Numbered from the stretch's first letter, positions 29,120-40,721 are shown. The stretch: DNA of 64,000 nt from Alphaproteobacteria bacterium (GCA_016124255.1 WGOB01000017.1:1-64000), one strand, 5' to 3'. Notes: generated from the sequence alone by a model not told the origin. A program made the numbers and translations.

Positions 29120-30220
29120 GTGGCGCGCGCCGAGGGAACGGCGGAGGGTAAGCTTTACACGCTCGACGGTCTGCGCGGCTTCGCCGCGATCGCCGTCGTC
29201 GCCTTCCACACGCCGGGGCCGCTGCAGAGCCTCGCGCCCAGCGCGTACCTGGCCGTCGATCTCTTCTTCGCGTTGAGCGGCTTCGTCATCGCCAAGGCGT
29301 ATGACGCGCGCATCGCCAGCGGCCTGATGAGCATCGGCGATTTCGCGCGCACGCGCTTCATCCGCCTCTATCCGCTGCTGTTCATCGGCGCGGTGATCGC
29401 CATTGTCGCCAAGCTGGGCGGCATCGCGCTCGATGTCGCGAATGGAGAGCCCGAGCGCTTCGCCGCGCAGATTGCCGGGCTCATTCTCGTTGCGCCGCTG
29501 ACCTGGGCCGAAGACGAGTTCTTGCTCAATCTCAACGTGCCGGTCTGGTCGCTCTTCTTTGAGATCGTCGCCAACCTCGTGTTCGTCGCGGCCTTCGCGT
29601 TCTTCGCGCGCCATCTGGCGAAAGTCGTCGCGCTCGCCGCCGTCGCGCTCATCATCGCTGTATTCTCCTACGGCTCAGCCGAGATCGGCGCGGAGTGGGA
29701 GAGTTTCGCCGGCGGCTTCGCGCGCGTCGGGTTCTCCTTCTTCGCCGGCGTCCTGCTTTATCGGATGCGCGACCGGATCAAGGTTCCCGCATTGCCGCCT
29801 TGGGCCTATCCGCCCATCCTGATCGCCGCGCTCGCCGCGGCGCCAGACGGCGTCAAGGCGCTCTATGATCTCGTGTGCATCCTTGTCCTTTTTCCCGTGA
29901 TGATCGCCAGCGCCGCACGCGTTGAGCCGCAGGGCGCGCTCAAATCGAGCTACGCGTTGCTCGGCGCAACGTCCTATGGAATCTACGTTCTCCACTATCC
30001 GTTCTGCCGCGCGATGAACAATCTCGACCTGTTCACGCAAGAATCGCCGGCTGTGATGATCGTCGCGGGCCTTGCGCTTGTCGTCGGCGTCCTGGCGCTC
30101 GCTTGGGTGCTGGACCGCCTTTATGATCAGCCTGCCCGGCGCTGGCTTGCGCGGGTGCTGTCGCCGTCGGCGCCGGAACCGACGCCGGCGCGCAGCGAGA
30201 GGACGCGGCGCACGCCATAG
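29120..30220 (+). CDS. Acyltransferase 3 family membrane protein
   Basis: LDGLRGFAAIAVVAFHTPG...AVDLFFALSGFVIA; multi-TM. Confidence 0.9.
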   Translation: MARAEGTAEGKLYTLDGLRGFAAIAVVAFHTPGPLQSLAPSAYLAVDLFFALSGFVIAKAYDARIASGLMSIGDFARTRFIRLYPLLFIGAVIAIVAKLGGIALDVANGEPERFAAQIAGLILVAPLTWAEDEFLLNLNVPVWSLFFEIVANLVFVAAFAFFARHLAKVVALAAVALIIAVFSYGSAEIGAEWESFAGGFARVGFSFFAGVLLYRMRDRIKVPALPPWAYPPILIAALAAAPDGVKALYDLVCILVLFPVMIASAARVEPQGALKSSYALLGATSYGIYVLHYPFCRAMNNLDLFTQESPAVMIVAGLALVVGVLALAWVLDRLYDQPARRWLARVLSPSAPEPTPARSERTRRTP

Positions 30221-30236
30221 GCGCGCAAGGCCGCGA

Positions 30237-30767
30237 TCACGCCGAGCGCTTGTCCATCAGCGCCCGCTTGCGTTCGGCGAGGTCTTCGCCCAGCGCCTTG
30301 AGGTCGAGATCGGCCTTGCGCGCTCGCGCGAACATCCCGTCGCGTTTCTCCTCCTCGTGCACGTGGTGCTTGATCATCTCAGAGAGCACGTGGACCTTCG
30401 CCTCCCACTTGTCCGCGCCAGGGCCGCCGTTCTCGATCTCATCGATCAGCTTCCTGGCCCCGTCATGTTCGACGATGGCTTCGTCGTTCATGTCCTCGTC
30501 GCCGGTGGCGTCAAGATAGGCGGGATAGAAAATCTCTTCCTCGATCTGCGTGTGCACGCGCAGCGCCGTGCAGATCTGTGCGGCCAGCTCGCGCTTCCTG
30601 TCGTCGCTCCGCGCTTTATCGAACGCCGCGAACCAGCCCTCCACCTCGCGATGGTCGTTCATGAGCAGGGTCAGCGCATCGTCCTGCGCCTTGGCCTTGG
30701 CGGCCTTCCGCGGCGGCGACTTTTTGGCTGACTTTGACGATCCTGCAGCTTGGCTTGTGCTTGGCAT
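30237..30767 (-). CDS. Hemerythrin HHE domain protein
   Basis: LMNDHREVEGWFAAFDKA; LRVHTQIEEEIFYPAYLDA; EHDGARKLIDEI; IKHHVHEEEKRDGMFARAR. Confidence 0.93.
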   Translation of the reverse strand: MPSTSQAAGSSKSAKKSPPRKAAKAKAQDDALTLLMNDHREVEGWFAAFDKARSDDRKRELAAQICTALRVHTQIEEEIFYPAYLDATGDEDMNDEAIVEHDGARKLIDEIENGGPGADKWEAKVHVLSEMIKHHVHEEEKRDGMFARARKADLDLKALGEDLAERKRALMDKRSA

Positions 30768-31015
30768 GATGGGCTCCGGATGACGTCCTCTAGCAACGAC
30801 CCCGTCGCCCCCCAGTTCCCCCCGACGCACCCTTGTCAATCGTCCACATGCAGCAGCGCCGCCGGCGCACAGCCGCCCTGGGCGCCCACGCACAGCCCCG
30901 CCAGCATCGCCCGCATCGTGGCCTCCAATGCGTGTCGCCGCCCCGCTCGACGCGAGCGCGCCCCGTCGCTATATCCCGCCCATTCCCGACAATCGAATCT
31001 TGGGGCGCGCGACCT

Positions 31016-32683
<1,668 letters not shown>

Positions 32684-32708
32684 TTCGCTCTATTTACATC
32701 TATCCCTC

Positions 32709-32750
32709 CGTCATTCCGGCCGAAGCGAAGCGGAGAGCCGGAACCCAGGG
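32709..32750. repeat. Possible dispersed palindromic intergenic element
   Basis: cgtcattccggccgaagcgaagcggagagccggaacccagggg with TTCCGGC/GCCGGAA inverted repeat, typical of alphaproteobacterial intergenic repeats. Confidence 0.5.
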
Positions 32751-32788
32751 GCGAGTGCTGCGCCCTCGGTGAATGTGCACGACGACGC

Positions 32789-33415
32789 CTACATCGCCGG
32801 CGAAAAAGTAAGCCCGGTCGCGCGCGCGAGATCCGCCAGCGCCTGGTCCTCGCTTAGCACCTTGATCGTCGCCATGCCCATCGCCCGCGCCGGCTTCAGG
32901 TTCACGCCGAGATCGTCCAGGAAGATGCAATCCGCCGGCGCAGTGTCGAGCGCCTCGCACATCAGCGCATAGATGCGCGGATCGGGCTTGCGGATGCCGG
33001 CCTTCGAGCTTTCGATCACGTGGTCGAAGCGCGCGAACACGGCGTCGAGCTCCCGCGCCTTCGGCCGGTCGGACGCGACATTGTTGGTGATGAGCCCGTT
33101 CAGAAGCCGCGCCGCCTTGAGCGCGTCGAGCGCCGCCACCATCCGCGGCCGCAGCCGCCCGTAGATGCAATCCATCACGTCGCGCCCGCGCAGGCGCCCG
33201 CCGCTCTCCTCAAGGAAGAGCGCGTCGAACGCGGCCGCATCGATCTTGTTCGATTCGAACTGCGCCCACGCATTCGCGTCCGGATTCGTCGCGTTCAGCG
33301 TGCGGATGAAATCCCTGGGCAGCCCGCGCTCGGCCTCCAGCGCATTGAACGCCTCGAACGGGGAGGTCGTGAAGACGCCTCCGAAATCCCAAATGACGGC
33401 GCGAATCTGGCTCAT
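32789..33415 (-). CDS. HAD-family hydrolase
   Basis: IRAVIWDFGGVFTTSPFEAFNALE...GLITNNVASDRPKA...SKAGIRKPDPRIYALMCEAL...DCIFLDDLGVNLKPA. Confidence 0.92.
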   Translation of the reverse strand: MSQIRAVIWDFGGVFTTSPFEAFNALEAERGLPRDFIRTLNATNPDANAWAQFESNKIDAAAFDALFLEESGGRLRGRDVMDCIYGRLRPRMVAALDALKAARLLNGLITNNVASDRPKARELDAVFARFDHVIESSKAGIRKPDPRIYALMCEALDTAPADCIFLDDLGVNLKPARAMGMATIKVLSEDQALADLARATGLTFSPAM

Positions 33416-33480
33416 GGGCCGCTTCTTAACGCGATCTTGACGGCGTTTGTCTACGCTGACGCGGCAGGAGAACCTTGATC

Positions 33481-33744
33481 ATGCCTCGCTTCCTCATCTC
33501 CGATGACAACCCCGCCGGCTACAAGCTGGAGGACATCCTCGCCGTCATCCGCGCCGACGTCATCACCAAGAGCGCCAAGATCGCCAACGATGAGCGCCCC
33601 GAGGCCCAGCACGTCCTGGCCAACAATGTCCGCGTGCTGCAGCTCCTCACCGAGGCCATCGATCTCGCCCGCGATTCCACGCGCACCCTCGATCGCGCCT
33701 TCGGCCCCGCCCACGGCGCCCCGCGGATCGGCGAAGCCGTCTAG
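33481..33744 (+). CDS. Hypothetical small conserved-looking protein
   Basis: MPRFLISDDNPAGYKLEDILAVIRADVITKSAKIANDERPEAQHVLANNVRVLQLLTEAIDLARDST. Confidence 0.7.
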   Translation: MPRFLISDDNPAGYKLEDILAVIRADVITKSAKIANDERPEAQHVLANNVRVLQLLTEAIDLARDSTRTLDRAFGPAHGAPRIGEAV

Positions 33745-33872
33745 GCGCCCCCCGCGCGGGCGTTCCGCCCGCGCCGCGCCCCCGCCCGGCGCTCCGGCCT
33801 TGCCGCCCCGGAATCCGCCACTAAGCTCCCCCGCCAACACGGGCGCGAACCGCGCCGAGAGGGGAGAGGTTC

Positions 33873-35495
33873 ATGGCGCAAGGCCGCTTGTTCGCGCGCA
33901 AACCCGTCGCGGACGTACAGAGGGAATTCCAGACCGGGGAGCTCAAACGGACCCTGGGTCCCCTCAATCTCGTCAGTCTTGGCGTCGGCTGCATCATCGG
34001 CGCCGGCATCTTCGTCATCACCGGCACGGCCGCAGCGAACTTCGCCGGCCCGGCCGTCATTTTCTCCTTTATCATTTCCGGCTTGGCCTGCGTCTTCGCC
34101 GCGCTCTGCTATGCCGAGCTCGCCTCCACGATGCCCGTGCCGGGCTCCGCCTACACCTATTCCTACGTCACGATGGGCGAGGTGTTCGCCTGGACGATGG
34201 GCTGGCTGCTCTTGCTCGAATACGGCGTCGCCGCATCGACGGTGGCTGCAGGTTGGACGGGATATGTCGTCAGCCTCTTGCGCGATTTCGGCCTGATCAT
34301 CCCCGAGGCGCTGTCGCAATCGACCATGCAGTTTCAGGACGGCGTCTTGCAGGTGACGCCGAGCTTCAACCTGGTCGGCGTCATCGGCATTCTGGCTGTC
34401 ACCGGCCTGCTGATCGTCGGCGTCAGCGAGAGCGCGACTGTCAACAACGCGATCGTGTTCGTGAAGGTCTCGGTGCTGCTCGCCTTCATCGCCATCGGAG
34501 TCACCTATGTCGATCCGGCGAACTGGCGCCCGTTCGTCCCCGAGAACGAGGGCGGCTTCAACTATGGCTGGGTCGGCGTCTTCCGCGCCGCCTCGCTGGT
34601 GTTCTTCGCCTATGTCGGCTTCGAAGCGGTCTCCACCGCCGCCGGCGAAGCGAAGAACCCTCAGCGCGACCTGCCGATCGGCATCCTTGGTTCGCTGGTG
34701 ATCGTCACCTTGCTCTACATGGCGGTGTCCGCCGTCATGACCGGCGTTGTCCCGTTCCGCGAACTGGCCGTGCCTGAGCCGATCGCGGTCGCAGTCGATC
34801 GCATGAATCCGGAATGGGCGATGATCCCCTGGGCGCTGAACGGCCAGGGCGAACTGAATCTCTTTTCGCTCATCATCAAGATCGGCGCGTTCACGGGGCT
34901 CTCATCGGTGATGCTGGTGCTGATGTTCGGGCAGACTCGCGTGTTCTATCAGATGGCGCGGGACGGCCTGATCTGGCGCGTGTTCTCCGTCGTCAATCCG
35001 CGTTTCCGCACGCCCGCCACCGGCACTGCTCTGCTCGGCTGCATCATCGCGATCGCCGCCGCGGTCCTGCCGCTCGGCGTGCTCGGCGATCTCGTCAGCC
35101 TCGGCACCGCGATGGCGTTTGCGATCGTCTGCATCAGCGTGATGTATCTCCGCAAGCACGAGCCGACGCTGGCGCGGCCGTTCCGCGTGCCGCTCTATCC
35201 GCTCATCCCGATCCTCGGCATCATCATGTGCGTGATCTTCATGATGGGTCCGATCATCATCGACATCGTGAGCAAAGGCATCGGCGTCGATATCCTTGGC
35301 GCGATCGTCGGCTCGCCGGATCCGAACTTCCGCACCGATCCGGTCGCGCTCGGCATCCTCGTCGTCTACATCATCATCGGCGTGTTGGTGTACGCCTTCT
35401 ACGGCTACCGCAACTCCCGCCTCGGCCGCGGCGAGCCGCCGCCGGCCGCGCCGCCGGCGGAGCCGCCGGGCGATCCGTTGAAGCCGCCCGCGTGA
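33873..35495 (+). CDS. APC-family amino acid permease
   Basis: LGPLNLVSLGVGCIIGAGIFVITGTAAANFAGPAV; 12-TM-like architecture. Confidence 0.93.
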   Translation: MAQGRLFARKPVADVQREFQTGELKRTLGPLNLVSLGVGCIIGAGIFVITGTAAANFAGPAVIFSFIISGLACVFAALCYAELASTMPVPGSAYTYSYVTMGEVFAWTMGWLLLLEYGVAASTVAAGWTGYVVSLLRDFGLIIPEALSQSTMQFQDGVLQVTPSFNLVGVIGILAVTGLLIVGVSESATVNNAIVFVKVSVLLAFIAIGVTYVDPANWRPFVPENEGGFNYGWVGVFRAASLVFFAYVGFEAVSTAAGEAKNPQRDLPIGILGSLVIVTLLYMAVSAVMTGVVPFRELAVPEPIAVAVDRMNPEWAMIPWALNGQGELNLFSLIIKIGAFTGLSSVMLVLMFGQTRVFYQMARDGLIWRVFSVVNPRFRTPATGTALLGCIIAIAAAVLPLGVLGDLVSLGTAMAFAIVCISVMYLRKHEPTLARPFRVPLYPLIPILGIIMCVIFMMGPIIIDIVSKGIGVDILGAIVGSPDPNFRTDPVALGILVVYIIIGVLVYAFYGYRNSRLGRGEPPPAAPPAEPPGDPLKPPA

Positions 35496-35519
35496 TGCGC
35501 TGAGAAAGGCGGACAGTGC

Positions 35520-35547
35520 GGGCCGCGCTCCGGAAGGGGCGCGGCCC
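35520..35547 (+). terminator. Terminator-like hairpin after APC permease
   Basis: gggccgcgctcc-ggaa-ggggcgcggccc followed by gttctct. Confidence 0.6.
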
Positions 35548-35613
35548 GTTCTCTATCCGCGGGTCGGCGCGCGTGGGTCATCCTGAGCGCGTGATTGAAA
35601 AGGAAGAAGCGCC

Positions 35614-36522
35614 TCAGCCCTCGAGCCCGCCGGGCGTCTCCCACCCCCGCCGCGCGCACGCCGCCAGCAGCGTGTTGCGCATCAGGCACGCCCGCGTCAT
35701 GGGGCCGACGCCGCGCGGGACCGGCGTGATCGCGCCCGCGACCTCCCGCGCCTCTGCGAACGCGACGTCGCCCACCACCCGCGTCTTCCCCGCCCCGGGC
35801 CCGAGCTCCGGCGCGGGCACGCGGTTGATGCCGACATCGATCACGGTCGCGCCCGGCTTCACCCAATCGCCGCGCACCATTTCCGGCCGCCCCACCGCCG
35901 GCACGAGAATGTCGGCGCTGCGGCAAAGCGCGGCGAGATCGCGCGTGCGCGAATGCGCGATCGTCACCGTGCAATTCTGTTCAAGAAAGAGCAGCGCCGC
36001 CGGCTTGCCGACGAGGATGGAGCGCCCGATCACAACGCAATGCGCGCCGGTGAGATCGCGCGTCACCGATTGCGCGAGGATCACGCAGCCTGTCGGCGTG
36101 CAGGGGCGCAAGCCAGCCTTGCCGAGCAGCAGCCGCCCGGCGCTCAGCGCCGTCAGCCCGTCCACGTCCTTCGCCGGATCGAGCGCGGCGAGCACGCGCG
36201 CTTCGTCGATATGTTCGGGCAGCGGCAGCTGCACGAGGATGCCGTCGATCTCCGGATCGGCGGAGAGCTGCGCCACAAGCGCGATCACCGCCGCCTCGGG
36301 CGCGTCCGCAGCCAGCCGGTGCGCGTGCGAGCGCATCCCGGCCTCCTGCGTGTTCTTCACTTTCGCGCGGACATAGATTTGGCTTGCCGGGTCGTCGCCC
36401 ACCAGCACCACCGCCAGCGCGGGAACGGCGCCATGCGCCTGCGCCAGCGTCGCGACGGCCGCGGCGGTCCGCTCGCGGATGCGCAGCCCGATCGCCTCGC
36501 CGTCGATCAGCGCCCCGCTCAT
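35614..36522 (-). CDS. folD: Methylenetetrahydrofolate dehydrogenase/cyclohydrolase FolD
   Basis: AVVLVGDDPASQIYVRAKVKNTQEAGM; GILVQLPLPEHID; VIGRSILVGKPAALLFLEQNCTVTIAHSRT. Confidence 0.96.
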   Translation of the reverse strand: MSGALIDGEAIGLRIRERTAAAVATLAQAHGAVPALAVVLVGDDPASQIYVRAKVKNTQEAGMRSHAHRLAADAPEAAVIALVAQLSADPEIDGILVQLPLPEHIDEARVLAALDPAKDVDGLTALSAGRLLLGKAGLRPCTPTGCVILAQSVTRDLTGAHCVVIGRSILVGKPAALLFLEQNCTVTIAHSRTRDLAALCRSADILVPAVGRPEMVRGDWVKPGATVIDVGINRVPAPELGPGAGKTRVVGDVAFAEAREVAGAITPVPRGVGPMTRACLMRNTLLAACARRGWETPGGLEG

Positions 36523-36535
36523 CGCCGCGCGCCCG

Positions 36536-36826
36536 TCAGCATCGCGCCAGCAGCAGGCACGGCAGCGCGCGCATCAGCAGGTAGATCAGCAGGATCAGCA
36601 CGAGCGGCGAGAGATCGACGCCCGAGATCGGGGGAATGAAACGCCGGATTGGACGCAGCACCGGGTCCGAGATCGCGGTCGTGAACCGCCAGATCGAATC
36701 CACGATCGGGCTGCGCCGCGAGACCATTTCGAACGCGACCAGCCAAGAGAGCACGGCCTGCACGATCAGCAGGATCACGAACAGCTGCAGGACGATGACG
36801 ATGATGTCGACGAGAATGGCGAGCAT
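36536..36826 (-). CDS. YggT family membrane protein
   Basis: MLAILVDIIVIVLQLFVILLIVQAVLSWLVAF...TTAISDPVLRPIRRFIPPISGVDLSPLVLILLI. Confidence 0.92.
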   Translation of the reverse strand: MLAILVDIIVIVLQLFVILLIVQAVLSWLVAFEMVSRRSPIVDSIWRFTTAISDPVLRPIRRFIPPISGVDLSPLVLILLIYLLMRALPCLLLARC

Positions 36827-37026
36827 GGCGGCTTTCGATGGCGGCGAGTTCTGGGCGCCCCGTCTAGCCCGCGTCGGGCGAGGGGGGCAAGGCGCTGGCC
36901 GGCGCGCCCTGGGGCCGCGGAAAGGCCGCGCCCGCCGGGCGGGGTTGGGGCAGTTGACGCTGCTGCGGCCCCGCGCCATACCCGCGCCTCCGGAAATCCT
37001 CGCTTGGCCGCCGGCCGCGGGGAGGA

Positions 37027-37102
<76 letters not shown>

Positions 37103-37108
37103 TTTTCG

Positions 37109-37145
37109 TTTGCGCGCCGCCGCCGCCCGCCAACCCGGCGCGCGG
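37109..37145 (-). repeat. Third copy (inverted) of the tRNA-trailer GC-rich motif
   Basis: ttgcgcgccgccgccgcccgccaacccggcgcgcgg; reverse complement matches 24262-24292. Confidence 0.75.
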
Positions 37146-37358
37146 ATCCCGGTTCGAGGAAACGCCTCTCACCTCCACCAGCCTTCGCTGCTTTGCAGCT
37201 TCAGCGCGGCTAAGCCAGCAGCGACCTCTCACGGCGAAACGCCGTGGCGCAGGGGTCGCCGGAGCCCATGCCGCTGCCCCGCGCCGACGCGGGCCGCGCT
37301 GAACCGCCCGCCAAGACAGATAAGCCAGCGCGCCGCACGCCTGCCAACGCACACTCTC

Positions 37359-37388
37359 AAACACGGGCAAACACGGGCAAACACGGAC
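37359..37388. repeat. 10-bp tandem repeat, 3 copies
   Basis: aaacacgggc aaacacgggc aaacacggac. Confidence 0.75.
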
Positions 37389-37393
37389 GCCCC

Positions 37394-38347
37394 TCAAGAC
37401 ATCAGCAGATGGCCGACATAGAGCCCGTAGACCGCCAGCAGCGCCGCTCCTTCAAGCCGCGTCAGCCGCTTGCTGGTGAACGCGAAGATCATGAGCAGCA
37501 CGGCGCTGCCGATCAGCACGCCCCAGTCGATCAGCCCGACATCGTCTGGAATGGCGATCGGGTGGATCAGCGCGGTTGCGCCAAGGATGCCGAGGATGTT
37601 GTAGAGATTGGAGCCGACGATGTTGCCGAATGCGACGTCGGATCGGCCCTTCAGTGCGGCTGCAAGCGTCGCGACGAGTTCCGGCAGCGATGTGCCGATC
37701 GCGACGATGGTGATCCCGATGACGGTCTCCGAGAGGCCGGCCAGGCGCGCGGCGGTGATGGCGCCGTGCACCAGCAGATCTGCGCCGAAAATCAAGAGTC
37801 CCAAGCCGCCCAGCGCGAAAAGTGCGGAGACCCAGAGCTTCTGCGGCGCGGGATCGTGGGTGTGGGATTCCCCGGCGTGCACGTCCGCCGCAGCGCCCCC
37901 CGATCGCTCCAGGCGCCAGATGATGAACACGTAGGCGATCAGGCCGCCGAGCAGGAACGCTCCGGTCCACCGGTTGAGCGCGCCGAGCGCGAGCGCGAGC
38001 GCTGCAAGCCCGACCGACGCCGCGATGACGAGCACGCCGTCGCGCCCGATCGCTGCAGGATTGACCGCGATCGGACGGATCAGAACGACGATCGCCAGGA
38101 TCAGCAGGATGTTGCCGATGTTCGAGCCGAGCACGTTGCCCAGCGCGATCCCCGGCGATCCGAGCAGCGCCGCATCGATGCTGGTGATCAGCTCCGGCGC
38201 GGACGTGCCGAAGCCGACCAGCGTCAGCCCGATCAGCAATTCGGAGAGACCGAAGCGGCGCGCGACGCCGACGGCGCCGCGAATGACGCCTTCGCCGCCA
38301 AGCGCAAGCAGCGCCAGCCCGCCGATGATCTGCAGCGCAGTCTCCAT
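37394..38347 (-). CDS. CaCA-family calcium/sodium antiporter
   Basis: Duplicated alpha-repeats LTLVGFGTSAPELITSIDAALLGSPGIALGNVLGSNIGN and ITIVAIGTSLPELVATLAAALKGRSDVAFGNIVGSNLYN. Confidence 0.95.
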   Translation of the reverse strand: METALQIIGGLALLALGGEGVIRGAVGVARRFGLSELLIGLTLVGFGTSAPELITSIDAALLGSPGIALGNVLGSNIGNILLILAIVVLIRPIAVNPAAIGRDGVLVIAASVGLAALALALGALNRWTGAFLLGGLIAYVFIIWRLERSGGAAADVHAGESHTHDPAPQKLWVSALFALGGLGLLIFGADLLVHGAITAARLAGLSETVIGITIVAIGTSLPELVATLAAALKGRSDVAFGNIVGSNLYNILGILGATALIHPIAIPDDVGLIDWGVLIGSAVLLMIFAFTSKRLTRLEGAALLAVYGLYVGHLLMS

Positions 38348-38356
38348 GTCGTCCCT

Positions 38357-39523
38357 CTAATCCTGATCTCGTCCGCGCGCCTCCGGCCAGAGCCGGAACA
38401 CCGATGCAGCAAGCAGAAGCGAAACCGCAGACCCCATCAGCACGCCGAGGCGCGCCTGGGTTTCGCCCGCGTCGTCGCCGTCGAATGCGAGCGCGCCGAT
38501 AAAGAGGCTCATCGTGAAGCCGATGCCGCAGAGGCAGCCCACGCCGATCAGCTGGCGGAGCGAAAAGGGCGCTGCGACGCGCGCCAGACGCGCGGCGGCG
38601 AGCGTCAACAGCGTCACGCCGACGGGCTTGCCGAACGCGAGCGCGATCGCAACCGCCGCCGATACGCCGCTCAGCGCCGCAGCGCCGTCCAGTCCCGCAA
38701 ACGAGACGCCCGCCGCGCAGAAGGCGAAGATCGGCAAGACGACGAAAGCGCTGATCGGATGGATGGCGTGCTCCAGGCGCCCGAGCAGCGTGCTCTCGCC
38801 GCCAGCCCGGTGCGGCGGCACGATGAGCGCGGCGGCGACGGCCATGACTGAAGTGTGCACGCCCGATTCCTTGGCAAGCCCCCAGCCGATGAGCGCGACA
38901 AGCGGATAGAGCCAAATCGGCAGCGCGCGCGTGCGCCCAAACCAAGACGTCGCTCCAAGGAGAATGAGCGCCGCAATCAATGGCGCAAACGAGAGCTCGC
39001 CAGTGAAAAGGATGGCGATGAGAACGATCGCCATGAGATCGTCGACCACCGCCAGCGTCAGGAGGAACAGCCGCAGCCGCGGATCGGCTTTGGGGGCAAG
39101 GATCGCAAGCGCGGCGAGCGCAAACGCGATGTCGGTGGCGACCGGAACGGGCCAGCCGCGAGGATCAACGGACCCCGCCAGGCCGATGTAAATCAGAATT
39201 GGCGCGAGCGCGCCGCCGATCGCGGCTGCGACCGGAAGCAGCACGATTTTTGGATTGGAGAGTTCGCCGATGGTGAGTTCGCGCTTCAGCTCCAGGCCGA
39301 TCACGTAGAAGAAGACGGCCATGAGGCCGTCTTTCACCCAGTCCTTCAGCGTCGCCTCTGTGCGCCAGACGCCCAGATCGAGCGCAAGCGGCGTCTTGAG
39401 CGCGTCGAAATAAGCGGCCGACCACGGCGAGTTCGCGACCACGATGGCGCCGACGGCGGCAAGCGCCAGCAGCATGCCGCCGCCAGCCTCGGTTTTCAGG
39501 AATTTCAACACGGCGCCCGCCAT
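38357..39523 (-). CDS. nhaA: Na+/H+ antiporter NhaA
   Basis: VKDGLMAVFFYVIGLELKRELTIGELSNPKIVLLPVAAAIGG; PVATDIAFALAALAIL; LTLAVVDDLMAIVLIAILF. Confidence 0.95.
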   Translation of the reverse strand: MAGAVLKFLKTEAGGGMLLALAAVGAIVVANSPWSAAYFDALKTPLALDLGVWRTEATLKDWVKDGLMAVFFYVIGLELKRELTIGELSNPKIVLLPVAAAIGGALAPILIYIGLAGSVDPRGWPVPVATDIAFALAALAILAPKADPRLRLFLLTLAVVDDLMAIVLIAILFTGELSFAPLIAALILLGATSWFGRTRALPIWLYPLVALIGWGLAKESGVHTSVMAVAAALIVPPHRAGGESTLLGRLEHAIHPISAFVVLPIFAFCAAGVSFAGLDGAAALSGVSAAVAIALAFGKPVGVTLLTLAAARLARVAAPFSLRQLIGVGCLCGIGFTMSLFIGALAFDGDDAGETQARLGVLMGSAVSLLLAASVFRLWPEARGRDQD

Positions 39524-40329
39524 CAGTCCCGCGCCCCAGCCGCGAGCGTGACTTCGAGCGCAAGCTTCAGCGTATGGTCCGGCGCATCGCCGGAAAGACC
39601 CGCCAGATAGCCTGCCGCGAATTGGATGTGGTCTGTCAGCCGGCCGTAGAGCACGGGACCGGCGCGGTGATCCTGATCCTCGAACCGCTGCAGCCGGTGC
39701 AGGCTTCCCGTGTCGCCGAGATAATCGAGGGCGGGTGCGAGCGCGTCGGTGATGTGGTAGCGGAGGCTGGCGCGCACGTCTCCGATCAGGGCGGCGTTGG
39801 CGCCGCTGCCGACCTCGCGTTCCACGCCGACATTGAAGCGGTATTCCAGGGAGCCTTCACGGCGCCGGAGCAAGAGCCGCGCCGCGGCCTCGTCGGCCTC
39901 GCCGTCGATGTGTGCAAATTCGTACTGCAGCCGCAGCCCCACATCGAACGGCGCGGCGTCGCCCTGGCGCGCCAGCGCAAATGTGTTCTTCAGCGCGCTG
40001 ACGGCGTAGCCGGCGTCCGCGCCCGGCGCGTCTTCCGCCGCGAGTTCGATCGCGACTTTCCAGTGCGCCGTCGGGCTGTAGCCGAACTCAATCGCGAGTT
40101 CGGAGAAGCCATCGAGGTCCGACGCGCGATCCTCTTCGAAGGCGATTCCGGTTTCGGCAGTGAGTTCACCCGCGCGCACGCTGGGCGAACTCACCGAAAG
40201 CACCGACGCCTGCGCATGCGCTGAGGCGCAGACGCCCAGGATCAGAACCACGGAGCCGAGATCGATCGGGCCCAGTTTGCGGGCATGCCCCGCGCCGCGC
40301 CGCTCCCGCCAAGCGCGCGCACGCGTCAT
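39523..40329 (-). CDS. Secreted / outer-membrane beta-barrel-like protein
   Basis: Possible signal (VVLILGVCASAHAQA); amphipathic beta pattern (WKVAIELAAED; VGLRLQYEFAHID; SLEYRFNVGVEREV). N-terminal start uncertain. Confidence 0.6.
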   Translation of the reverse strand: MTRARAWRERRGAGHARKLGPIDLGSVVLILGVCASAHAQASVLSVSSPSVRAGELTAETGIAFEEDRASDLDGFSELAIEFGYSPTAHWKVAIELAAEDAPGADAGYAVSALKNTFALARQGDAAPFDVGLRLQYEFAHIDGEADEAAARLLLRRREGSLEYRFNVGVEREVGSGANAALIGDVRASLRYHITDALAPALDYLGDTGSLHRLQRFEDQDHRAGPVLYGRLTDHIQFAAGYLAGLSGDAPDHTLKLALEVTLAAGARD

Positions 40330-40404
40330 GGTCGCGCACCGAAGCAGTCCGTCCGAAGGCGGTTCATCGTCCCATCCCCATGTCTTGAATCGCCATCGCG
40401 GGTT

Positions 40405-40432
40405 GGCGCCGCCGAACGCGTGCGGCGGCGCC
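40405..40432. terminator. Hairpin downstream of zf-TFIIB gene
   Basis: Perfect GGCGCCGCCG-aacgcgtg-CGGCGGCGCC stem-loop without a U-tract. Confidence 0.4.
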
Positions 40433-40445
40433 TCGCGCGGAAACC

Positions 40446-40721
40446 TCAGAAGTCGAACAGGTCGGCGAGACGCGAGCGCCGCCCGCCGCCATGGCGCTGT
40501 CGACGATCATGATCGTCGTCGTCATCGTCGTCGTAGCGCCCGCGCCCGCGCTCAGCGCCTCGTTCGTTCAGCGTCTCTTCCTTCACCAGGGCGATCAGCT
40601 TCTCAAGCTCGCCCTTGTCGAGCCAAACGCCGCCCGTCGATGGGCACACGTCGAACTCGATCCCGTAGCGGTGAATCTGGCGCATCGGGGCGCCGTCGAT
40701 CGGGGAAGACAAAAGGGGCAT
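40446..40721 (-). CDS. zf-TFIIB-type small protein
   Basis: YGIEFDVCPSTGGVWLDKGELEKLIALVKEE, acidic DDDDDDDHD tract. Confidence 0.8.
   Translation of the reverse strand: MPLLSSPIDGAPMRQIHRYGIEFDVCPSTGGVWLDKGELEKLIALVKEETLNERGAERGRGRYDDDDDDDHDRRQRHGGGRRSRLADLFDF

Noticed and set aside
35570-35620. gggtcatcctgagcgcgtgattgaaaagg intergenic sequence as a new element
   Set aside because: Resembles widespread short intergenic repeats. Only one copy seen in the window, so no support for novelty.
40446-40721. Degenerate zf-TFIIB protein as novel
   Set aside because: Loss of several zinc Cys (SPID...CPST) is notable, but I recall similar variants as common in this small family, so not reported as novel.
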